Positions 52,398 through 62,300 of a stretch of DNA of 64,000 nucleotides are shown here, piece after piece. The translations under genes and the position numbers were made by a program. Every line of letters starts with the position of its first letter. Position 1 is the first letter of the stretch. The stretch covers positions 1 to 64,000 of the forward strand of contig JAGCUN010000011.1 of the NCBI GenBank assembly GCA_017962845.1. Reading direction: 5' to 3'. The notes under the pieces were generated by a model, which saw only the letters and a program-made list of their open reading frames with translations, had not been told where the DNA came from and did no database searches. The stretch comes from Bacteroidales bacterium (GTDB taxonomy: Bacteria > Bacteroidota > Bacteroidia > Bacteroidales > WCHB1-69).

Positions 52398-54146
52398 ATG
52401 AAAAAAGTATTTCTCACAGTAATACTCGTGTGCTGCGTTATGCTGTCGCCTCGGCTGTATGCTTGCACCAATTTTATCATCACCAAGGGGGCAAGCAGCA
52501 CCGGCAGTTGTATGGTGACTTACGCCGCCGACTCGCACACCCTTTATGGCGAACTCTATTTCCAGCCTGCCGCCGACCATCCCGCTGGCTCGTTCCGCGA
52601 GGTCATCGAATGGGACTCCGGCAAGCGCCTCGGCCAGATTCCGGAAGTGGCCCACACCTATTCCGTCATCGGCAACATGAACGAGCATCAGCTTGTCATT
52701 GGTGAAACTACCTACGGGGGACGCTCCGAATTGTGGAAAACTCCCGGCTTAATTGATTACGGTTCACTGATTTATATCACCCTTCAGCGTGCCAAGACCG
52801 CCCGCGAGGCCATCAAGGTCATCAGCGAGCTGCTGGATGCTTACGGCTATTGCAGTGAGGGTGAATCTTTCTCTATCGCCGACCCCAACGAGGCATGGAT
52901 TTTCGAGCTCATCGGAAAGGGCGAGGAAATGAAGGATGCCAAGGGTAAGACCGTGAAGGGCTGGTCCAACGGTGCCGTGTGGGTGGCCCGTCGCATTCCC
53001 GACGGCTACATCTCTGGCCATGCCAACCAGGCCCGTATCACCACCTTCCCGCTCCGCGACGGCAAGACTTCTATCACCAACAAAGAAATTGATAAGATTT
53101 TCCTGCCCGACATCAGCACGGTGTATGCCCATGATGTCATCTCCTTCGCCAAGCTGAAAGGCTATTATCCGAAAGATGGTGCCGACGATCAGTTCAGCTT
53201 CTGCGACGCTTACGCTCCTGTTGACTTCGAGGCTGCCCGCTTCTGCGAGGCTCGCGTGTGGATGGCTTTCTATCGTTGCAGTCCTGGTCAAATGGCTCAG
53301 TATGAGGATTATGCCCGTGGCGATAACCTCAACAACCGCTTCCCCCTCTGGATCAAACCCGACAAGAAATTGGAGGTGCAGGATGTGATGCAGCTGATGC
53401 GCGACCACTACGAAGGCTCTTCTATGGATATGACCAAAGACCTCGGTGCAGGTCCTTACGCTTGCCCCTACCGCTGGCGTCCGATGACGTGGGAGTATCA
53501 GGGCAAGGCCTATATCCACGAGCGCGCCACCGCTACCCAGCAGACCGGTTTCTCCTTCGTGGCCCAGTGCCGTCCCAACATGCCCGACGGCTTCGGCGGA
53601 ATCCTCTGGTTCGGCGTTGACGATGCCGCCTCTTCCTGCTACATGCCTATGTTCTGCGGAATCTCCAGCGTGCCGGACGAGCTCAAAGAGGGCAACGGCT
53701 CCATGGTCGATTACTCCCCTACCGCTGCTTATTGGCGTTTCACCAAGGTGAGCCAGCTCGTCTATACCCGCTATAGCGATATGATGGTGCATGTGAAAGA
53801 GCTTCAAAGCTCCCTGGAGTCGGGCTTTGTGTCTGAAATCAAGGCGATGGGCGACAAATATGTGAAGATGTATCAGAATAATCCCGCTCAGGCGCAGGCC
53901 GAGCTGACGAAGTATTCGCAGAATGCCGCTCGCAAGGTTTGTGAGGCATGGGATCAGCTTTATATCTATCTGTTGGTCAAGTACAACGATGGTAATGTGA
54001 AGAAAGAGACCAACGGCAAGTTCCTCAAAACCAACACCGCCATCCCGCAGTGCGAAAGTCCCGAACATCCTGAATATCCCGAGAAGTGGTATAAGATGAT
54101 TGTGGACGATTGCGGAAATAATATCAAAAATGTTGGCGCACAATAG
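52398..54146 (+). CDS. Secreted C69-family dipeptidase
   Basis: A 582-residue protein with a signal peptide whose cleavage would expose Cys23 (YACTNFIITKGASSTGSCMV), the N-terminal nucleophile of peptidase family C69 (PepD-like). Family blocks follow: TYAADSHTLYGELYF, NEHQLVIGETTYGGR (about 94-108) and ALQRAKTAREAIKVI-type helix near 133, GESFSIADPNEAWIFELIGKG (about 154) and WVARRIPDGYISGHANQARI (about 195). It should cleave dipeptides in the periplasm or outside. It overlaps folP by 17 bases. Confidence 0.93.
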   Translation: MKKVFLTVILVCCVMLSPRLYACTNFIITKGASSTGSCMVTYAADSHTLYGELYFQPAADHPAGSFREVIEWDSGKRLGQIPEVAHTYSVIGNMNEHQLVIGETTYGGRSELWKTPGLIDYGSLIYITLQRAKTAREAIKVISELLDAYGYCSEGESFSIADPNEAWIFELIGKGEEMKDAKGKTVKGWSNGAVWVARRIPDGYISGHANQARITTFPLRDGKTSITNKEIDKIFLPDISTVYAHDVISFAKLKGYYPKDGADDQFSFCDAYAPVDFEAARFCEARVWMAFYRCSPGQMAQYEDYARGDNLNNRFPLWIKPDKKLEVQDVMQLMRDHYEGSSMDMTKDLGAGPYACPYRWRPMTWEYQGKAYIHERATATQQTGFSFVAQCRPNMPDGFGGILWFGVDDAASSCYMPMFCGISSVPDELKEGNGSMVDYSPTAAYWRFTKVSQLVYTRYSDMMVHVKELQSSLESGFVSEIKAMGDKYVKMYQNNPAQAQAELTKYSQNAARKVCEAWDQLYIYLLVKYNDGNVKKETNGKFLKTNTAIPQCESPEHPEYPEKWYKMIVDDCGNNIKNVGAQ

Positions 54147-54978
54147 TATAAAAGTAAAATCACGTTTATTATCCCCATCGCCTGCCCTGGTGATGGGGAT
54201 TTTGAATGTTACCGACGACTCCTTCTATGATGGAGGCCGGTACACCAATGATGCCGCTGTGTTGCGACGCGCCGAGCAGATTCTGAGCGAGGGCGCCGCC
54301 ATCATCGATGTGGGGGCAGTTTCCACCAAACCTGGTGCCGCTGACATTTCGGTGGAGGAGGAATGGAAACGCTTGGAGAAGCCTTTAGAGTTGATAGCCA
54401 AGAACTTCCCAGATGCCGTGGTGTCGGTGGACACGTGGCGTGCCGACATTGCGCAGCGTTCGGTGGAGGCGGGTGCCGCCATCATCAACGATGTGTCGGG
54501 CGGCACGTTCGACGAGCGGATGGCGGAGGTGGTGGGCCGTTTGCAGGTGCCCTACGTGCTGATGCACACCACCGCGAAGCCCGACAAGATGCAGCAGCAG
54601 CCGCTCGGCGAGGATATGCTGCTGACCATGATGCAGTTTTTTGCCCGCCAGCTGGCCATTTTCAAGGAGGCGGGTTGTGTGGACCTGATTCTGGATCCGG
54701 GTTTTGGTTTTGGCAAAACGCTGGAGCAGAATTATTTTCTGATGAAGAATCTCTCCGCTTTTAGGATTTTTGAATGTCCGATTTTGGTAGGAATTTCAAG
54801 AAAATCAATGATTTATAAATTTTTGGAAACCTCTCCCGATGAGGCGCTTACGGGTACGGTGGTGCTGAACACGCTGGCTTTGCAGCAGGGGGCTTCCATC
54901 CTGCGTGTACACGACGTACGGGAGGCGGTGGAGGCTGTGAAGGTCTTCAAAATGTATCAAATGTCAAATTGTAAATGA
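54130..54978 (+). CDS. folP: Dihydropteroate synthase
   Basis: A 282-residue DHPS, the target of sulfonamides, that joins p-aminobenzoate to the pterin in folate synthesis. Motifs are MGILNVTDDSFYDGGRY (about 22-38), IDVGAVSTKPGA (about 59-70), SVDTWRAD (about 99) and INDVSGG (about 119). DLILDPGFGFGKTLEQNYFLM is at about 186-206, and GISRKSMI at about 221. The ATG at 54130 is preferred: it lies in the dipeptidase 3' end with a 17-base overlap, while the longer frame would start at TTG. The stop overlaps the endonuclease start as ATGA. Confidence 0.95.
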   Translation: MLAHNSIKVKSRLLSPSPALVMGILNVTDDSFYDGGRYTNDAAVLRRAEQILSEGAAIIDVGAVSTKPGAADISVEEEWKRLEKPLELIAKNFPDAVVSVDTWRADIAQRSVEAGAAIINDVSGGTFDERMAEVVGRLQVPYVLMHTTAKPDKMQQQPLGEDMLLTMMQFFARQLAIFKEAGCVDLILDPGFGFGKTLEQNYFLMKNLSAFRIFECPILVGISRKSMIYKFLETSPDEALTGTVVLNTLALQQGASILRVHDVREAVEAVKVFKMYQMSNCK

Positions 54979-56102
54979 TGATGAGAATGCGCAGATTTTG
55001 GGTGCTTTTGGTCGCTGTCTTGTGGATAGGGTATACAGGCGCGCAAGTGCCTGCTGGCTACTACAATGCGGCCGTCGGAAAGAGCGGCGAGGAACTGCGA
55101 ACGGCGTTGTTCAACATTATCAAAACCCATACACAGTTGGATTATGGGGATTTGTGGAGCGCCTATTACCAGACCGACAAGATGCCGTCGGGGAAGGTGT
55201 GGGACATCTATTCCGACCAGCCGGGCGGCACAGCTGCATATTACTATACTTTCGGCACCAACCAGTGCGGCAACTATACGCAGGAGGGCTCTTGCTACAA
55301 CCGCGAGCACACCGTTCCGCAGAGCTGGTTCAATGATGCCCTTCCCATGAAAACCGACCTTTTCCACCTCTATCCCACCGATGGCTGGGTGAACAACAAG
55401 CGTTCCAACCATGCATACGGTGAGGTGAATGCGCCCACGTGGACCAGCACCAACGGTTCCAAGTTGGGACCGTGCAGCTATCCGGGCTGTTCGGGTACGG
55501 TGTTCGAGCCGATTGATGCCTACAAGGGCGATTTGGCGCGCAGCTATTTCTATATGACCGTGTGTTATATGAACAAAGATTTGGGACAGGATCCCGAGTC
55601 GATGTTCAGCGGGTCGCAGTTGGTGGGATGGGCCCAAAATATGCTGGTGGAATGGCACAACGCCGACCCTGTAAGTGAGAAGGAGGTCAATCGCAACCAA
55701 GTGATTTTCAATACATACCAACATAATCGGAATCCCTTTATCGACTGTCCTGAGCTGGTGGACTACCTGTTTGGGGCGCGGCAAAACGAGCCGTGGTATC
55801 CCACATGTGTGGATTGGTCGGGTGTGGAGATCGACCAGTATCATCTGGCACAATATCAGGAGTGCCAGTTGTATCCCAATCCAGCTGGGGAGAGTTGTTG
55901 GGTTGAAAGCAATTATTTGGAAATCAGAAAGGTAGAAGTCTTAGACTTTTCTGGTAGAGTAATGCTGATGATGAAAGGGGAGGGAGGACGTAAGTGTCGG
56001 CTGGACTTGTCGGGCTTGTCGGATGGCTGTTATTTTGTACGGGTGGTCACCGACCGCACGGTGGAGACCCTGAAGCTGGTGGTGAAGCCTTCGCGTCGAT
56101 AG
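54975..56102 (+). CDS. Secreted endonuclease I (EndA/NucM type) with T9SS-like C-terminal domain
   Basis: A 375-residue protein with a signal peptide (about 1-23). The endonuclease I core has the beta-beta-alpha-metal motif NREHTVPQSWF (about 108-118), LFHLYPTDGWVNNKRSNHAYGE (about 130-151) and PFIDCPELVDYLFG (about 254-267). The last 80 residues (QLYPNPAGESCWVE, then VEVLDFSGRVMLMMKG, then LSGLSDGCYFVRVVTDR) form a T9SS type A sorting domain, so the enzyme is probably secreted to the cell surface. The first three codons are ATGATGATG; the first overlaps the folP stop. Confidence 0.93.
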   Translation: MMMRMRRFWVLLVAVLWIGYTGAQVPAGYYNAAVGKSGEELRTALFNIIKTHTQLDYGDLWSAYYQTDKMPSGKVWDIYSDQPGGTAAYYYTFGTNQCGNYTQEGSCYNREHTVPQSWFNDALPMKTDLFHLYPTDGWVNNKRSNHAYGEVNAPTWTSTNGSKLGPCSYPGCSGTVFEPIDAYKGDLARSYFYMTVCYMNKDLGQDPESMFSGSQLVGWAQNMLVEWHNADPVSEKEVNRNQVIFNTYQHNRNPFIDCPELVDYLFGARQNEPWYPTCVDWSGVEIDQYHLAQYQECQLYPNPAGESCWVESNYLEIRKVEVLDFSGRVMLMMKGEGGRKCRLDLSGLSDGCYFVRVVTDRTVETLKLVVKPSRR

Positions 56103-56165
56103 AAAAAGGTGGCTTTTTCACGCCCTGTTTTTATCAAGAAATTTAAGTTTTGGTTCCATTTTTCC

Positions 56166-56182
56166 GCCCTCGAAAAGAGGGC
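56166..56182 (+). terminator. Rho-independent terminator after endonuclease I
   Basis: A 6-bp stem (GCCCTC/GAGGGC, 5-base loop GAAAA) is followed by TTTGTTCTTT. It lies 63 bases after the endonuclease stop and ends the usp-side operon before the giant gene. Confidence 0.7.
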
Positions 56183-56259
56183 TTTGTTCTTTCACATTTG
56201 CCTGTTAAAAAAAAATGCGAAAATCCTTTGAAAAGTGGTGCTATTCCGAAAAATATTCT

Positions 56260-56267
56260 TATTTTTG
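56260..56267 (+). promoter_or_regulatory. Candidate -7 box of the giant repeat-protein gene
   Basis: TATTTTTG matches TAnnTTTG, 122 bases before the ATG at 56390, which would leave a long A/T-rich leader. No -33 element at the right distance was found (the nearest TTTG is 29 bases upstream). Confidence 0.4.
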
Positions 56268-56389
56268 TCAGATTTTATATCATTGTGGAAAAGTTGTTGA
56301 TAATCGGCAATTGTCCACTCTAAACTTATTGAAAATAAACAAAATAGAAAATAAAGAAAAGAAACAATAACAAATTAAAATCCAATTTT

Positions 56390-59300
56390 ATGAAAAGGTT
56401 TTACACTTTTGAGCCTAAAAATTTCCGAATCTTTGACAAGATGAAGGGTTTTATTGCCGTCGCATTCATCATGTTGATGGCTTTAGGTAATGTAGATGCG
56501 CAGGTTTTCCGCCTTGTGTCGAGTGCTTCCGATTTAGCTGTTGGCGATACGGTGATCATCGCCGCCAAGGATTACAATTATGCGTTGAGCACCACTCAAA
56601 ACGGCAACAACCGTGGTCAAGCCGCCATCACGAAGACGAGCAATAATGAGGCTACGTGGACAACAAATGTTCAAAAGATTGTATTGGAAGCCGGTACCGT
56701 TGCTGGTACTTTCGCATTCAATGTAGGAACCGGTTACCTCTATGCCGCTTCTAGTGGAAGTAACTATCTGAGAACTCAGACGACGAATGATGCTAATGGT
56801 TCTTGGCTGATCACTGACAATGGTGGGGATGTGAGCGTGGTAGCTCAAGGCACCAACACCCGCAACATCTTGCGTTATAACAATAGTAACTCCATCTTCT
56901 CCGCTTATGGTTCAGGTCAGCAGCCCATCTGCTTCTACAAGTGGACTTGCGCTGATGTGGAAAGTGTGACGGCTACGCCGGATATCACCTCCGCCCAGGC
57001 CGCTTGGAGCAGCCAAGCTACGGATTTCGTCGCAGAGTTGAACGGCACACCGGTCACCAACTTCACCCAGAATGGTAACAATTGGACTTGCGACCTCACC
57101 GGTCTCACCCCCAACACCAACTACACGTTCAAAGTGAAAGCCGCTTGCCAGACCGACTTCGTGCAGACCGACTTCACCACGGGTTGTACGGTGTACACCG
57201 ATAACACGGTGAACGCTACCATCTATGAGGGTCAGACCTATCCGTTTGCCGGAAACGACTACACCGAGGCCAACACCTACACCATCCCCATGACGGATGT
57301 GTATGGCTGCGACAGCACCGTCACCTTGGTGCTCGAGGTGCTGCCCCCGCAGAATGTCCATCAGGAAGATATTTCTGCTTGCGAAAGCTACACGCTCCAG
57401 AAATTCGATAACACAGAAATTATATGTACAGAAACAAATATATATTATGATACTTTGCCGGGCGCTGCAGTGGGCGGTTTGGACAGTATCCATGTTGTGA
57501 ATCTGACCATCAGTCACAACTACAACATCGATACGATCATCTCCATTTGCGAGACCGACCTTCCGTTCAACTTCGGTCCCTTCAACTTCCCCGCTGGAAG
57601 CCAGGCTTTGGAGATGCCGATTCCGTTGCACTACACCTTCACCACCGCAGCAGGTTGCGACAGTGTGGTGACCTTGCATCTCACCATCGGTGAGATTTAC
57701 GAGGTGGATGTCGATTCTACCATCTGCGAGAACGCCCTCCCGTTCACTTGGAACGGAGTGGAGTTCACCGCCGCTGGCACGCAGAGCACAACCCTGCAGA
57801 CTGTACTGGGTTGCGACAGTGTGGTGAACATGACCTTGAACGTCAATCCCAACACCGTCAGCGAAATCACCGATGAGATTGTGGAAAACAACCTGCCGTA
57901 TGAATTGAACGGTACGGAATACACCACCACCGGTACTTACACCCAGCTTTTGCAGAACGCTAATGGCTGCGACAGCACCATCACTTTGAACCTCACCGTT
58001 TACATGAACGTGACGGGCGATGAGACCAAGGAAATCTGCGAGAGTCAGCTGCCCTACACCTGGAACGATGTCGAGTTCACCGCTGCCGGTACTCAGAGCG
58101 CACTCCTGGCTGGTCAGGGAGCTCACGGCGTGGACAGCACCGTGAACATGACCCTTGTGGTGAATTCTGAATACAACGTCACCGATGAGATGGCTGTTTG
58201 CGACAACGAACTGCCCTACACTTGGAACGGTGTTGAATTCACCGAGGCTGGTACTCAGACCACCACTTTGCAGACCGTCGCCGGTTGCGACAGCGTGGTG
58301 ACGATGACCCTGACGGTCAACCCGACCGCCACCGGCTCCGAGGAATACACCATCTGCCCCGCTGACCTCCCCTACACTTGGAACGATACCACCTTTGGTA
58401 CCGAAACAACTCCTGGTACTTACACCTATATCTATAACGGACACACCGTTGCCGGTTGCGACAGCGTGGTGACCCTGACCCTGACTATTAACGCCAACAC
58501 TGAAGAGACCATCGAGGTGACCGTTTTGGAGAATGAACTTCCCTACGAATTCAACGGTGAGTTCTACTCCACTCCTGGCACTTACTATCCGCATATTCAG
58601 AACGCCAATGGTTGCGACAGCGCCATCACTTTGGTGTTCGACTATTATCCGAATATTACGGTAAATGTTGACAGCACCATCTGCTCCAACATGCTTCCTC
58701 TTACTTGGAATGGTGTTGAGTTCTCCGCTGCTGGCAACGAGGCTGCCACCCTCACGGGTGCTGGTTCACACGGCGAAGACAGCACGGTGAACATGACCCT
58801 GAATGTGCTGCCGACCCAGACCGCAGAGATTACCTACACCATCTGCGACAGCGAACTTCCTTACACGGTCAATGGTGTTACCTTCGATGCCGCCGGTACG
58901 CAGGATGTGGTACTGACCGCCGTCAACGGCTGCGACAGCACCCTGACGATGACCGTTGTGGTGAACCCCACCTACAACACTACCGAAGAGATTACCCTCT
59001 GCCCCATCGAGCTGCCCTACACTTGGAACGACACCACGTTTGAAGTAGGTACTACCCTCGCCGGTCAGACCTACACCCACGTGTTCCACGGCACCACCGC
59101 CGCCACTTGCGACAGTGTTGTGACGCTGACCCTCACCATGAGAGAGCAGACCGAATGCGAATTTGTAGTGACTGCTAGCGCTGGCGATCACGGTACGATC
59201 AGCCCTGCTGGTGCTCAGACCGTCGATTACCATGCTACTCCTGCTTACACCATCACTCCTGACGCTTGCTACGAGATTGCAACGTTGACCGTGAATGGCG

Positions 59301-62300
59301 TGGCTGTTGACAATCCGACTAACAATTATACCCTCGAACCCATTGAAGAGAACACCACCGTTGAGGTTACCTTCCAGTTGATCAACTACGAACTGACCTG
59401 GACCAACATCGGCAATGGTGACGGTACTGTGAACGACTCTGTTGAAGGTGTCTTCGCCACTGCTCTTTGCGGTGACATGGTACAGGGTTATGAGGTTAAG
59501 GCCGCTCCCGGTTCCTATATCACCACCGTTGTCTGGAACAACTATCCGATTGTGATGGGTGGTCATATTACTGAATGGACCATCAACATCCCCATGACTG
59601 TGGGCGCTAGCAACACGAATATCGATGTTGAATTCACCCTTGATCAGTTTACGGTTACGGCTACCGAGAACGACAATACGATGGGTATTGTTGATCCCAC
59701 CACTTCTACCATCGACTATGGTCACAGCGCTGTGATCAGCATTTTGGCTGAGACCCCGGCTTATCATATAGAGAAAGTGGTTTGCGGAGCAGATACCGCT
59801 ATCTTCGGCAACAACACCGATACTGACACCACCTACACGGTTCAGAGCGTGACTTCCGATACTTTGGTGGAGGCCTTCTTCGCCATCAACACTTACAACA
59901 TTACTGTTGAGGCCGCTACTAACGGCACCATTGAGCCGGCTGAAAGCATTACGGTTGAGCATGGTACCGACACCACCTTCACCTTCACTCCCGATGCTTG
60001 CTATCATGTAGAGGAAGTTCTGGTTGATGGTGTTGCTATCGATCCGGTTCCGGCTTCCTACGATTTCATGAATGTTTCCGCCAACCACACGCTGGCTGTC
60101 ACCTTCGCTATTGACAGCTTCGCCATGACCGCCACCGTGAATGATCCTGCAATGGGTGAAGTGACCGGCGGCATTGCTGCCTGTGGTTCTACCTTTGAAT
60201 ACTTGGTGACCGCAAATGAAGGTTATCATGTGGATCACATCGAGAGAGCTGGCACTGTGATAGCTACTTACACTAACCAGCCCGCTACCGCTTCTTGCTT
60301 CATCTCCAATGTGACGGCCGACACTCAGATTGACGTTTTCTTCGCTATCAACGAATATGAAGTGACCGCTACCGCAACGAACGGTACGATTGCTCCCGCT
60401 ACCAGCACCGTTGCTCATGGCGGTTCACAGACCTTCACCATGACCCCCGATGAGTGCTACGAGCTCACCGCCGTTACGGTTAATGGTGTGGATGCGATGA
60501 GTGATGTCACTACCACTGCTTCCGACTATGTGGTGGTTCTGAATGAAAACTTCGCCACCGCCGTTGGCAATGCCAATCAGGAAATTACGGTGGGTGATAT
60601 CTTACCTGGCTGGACCGGCACTAAGGCTTATCCGAACGAAGGAATGTTGAAGTTCGGTACCGCTTCACTGGGTGGTTCCATCACACTTCCTGCCTTGGAT
60701 CTTTCTGTTGGTACTTTCCATATTGAATTTGACGCTGCTGCTTATAACAACTCCAGCGAGCAGACTACCCTTATCCTGACTGTCAATGGCGTTGAGACCG
60801 AGGTAGATGGTCTGTTGAGAGGTGATAATAATATGCAGACCTTCTCCTACGATTTCACCAATGGTACTGCTAACACCGTTATTTCTATCGAATCCTTCCA
60901 GAACAACCGTTCACGCTTCTTCTTGGACAATGTGAAGGTTACCACTGGTTCACCGGCTATCTCCACTTTGACGGTTACCCCGATTGAAGGTCCCACCAAT
61001 GTTGTGGCTACCTTCTCACAGCAGCAGTTTGAAGTGGTTACCAGCGTAATCGCAGGTACTGGCGAAATCACTCCGACCACCACCTTCGATTGTGGTAGCG
61101 ATGTTAATGTTACCATGACCGCTGGTGAGGGTTATCACATTGACTACTATGTAGTGAATGGTGTTACCACCACTTTGAACACCAATGATGACACTCAGGT
61201 TACTATTGCAGTGAATTCTACTCGCAACGATACCGTTGATGTTGCTTTCGCTATCAATACTTACAACATCACCGCTTGCACGGGTACCAATGGTACGCTG
61301 ACGGTGATGACCGCTACTGTGAACCATGGCGACTCCGCATACGTACAGGTGGTGGCCGACGTGGCTAATGGTTATCATATCGTTGAGATTACCGATAACG
61401 TTGGTGGTTCACTTCCGCTCGGTCAGAATACCGACACCAACGTGATGTACGGTCTGGGTGATGTTCAGCAGGATATCGAGGTTTGCGCCACCTTCGCTCA
61501 CAACCTCTATCCGATTACCGTTGTGAACCAGAATCCTGAAATCGGTACAATCGTTCCTTCAGTTGACTCCAGCTGGACTTGGGGCGAGGATGTTCCGTTC
61601 GTCATCACTCCCTCCAGCGAATGCTATGTCATCAGCGAAATCACTGTTGACGGCGCTACACTGACTGCCGGTACCGACTACACCATTACGGGTGACACCT
61701 ACACCTTTATGAATGTGGTTGACGAGCACTCCATCACGGTGGGCTTCGATACCGTTGTTTACCAGATGACCGCCACCATTGATCCGGCCAGCTCCGCTAC
61801 CGTTACCACGGGCGAGGCCAACTGCGGTCAGAATTGGGATTTCGTGATGGAAGCTGCAGAAGGTCAGCATCTGGCTATGATCTTTGTTGACTATGTTCTG
61901 GATACCGTCTTCACCAATCAGGAAGACACCTACACTTACACTGTGGAAGACGTTCATGGCGACCACAACGTGATTGTTTACACTGCTATCGATGAGTATG
62001 CTGTTAACGTCACCACCATTGGTGAAGGCGTTACCAACATCGACGGTGATACCACGGCTGTTTATAACACCACCCTTGACTTCACCTTCGCTCCGAACGC
62101 TTGCAACGAGCTCGTCTCCTTCACCATCAATGATGTTGAGTACATCGACAGCCTCTCTTCCTTGGCTTACACTTGGACAGCTACCGAAGATGCTATCATG
62201 GTGGTTACTTACGACAGCATCCGTTACATCATGGCTGAAACTCACACCGGCAACGGTACGGTCAGCTTCGACTCTACTGTCAACTGTGGTGAGACTTACA

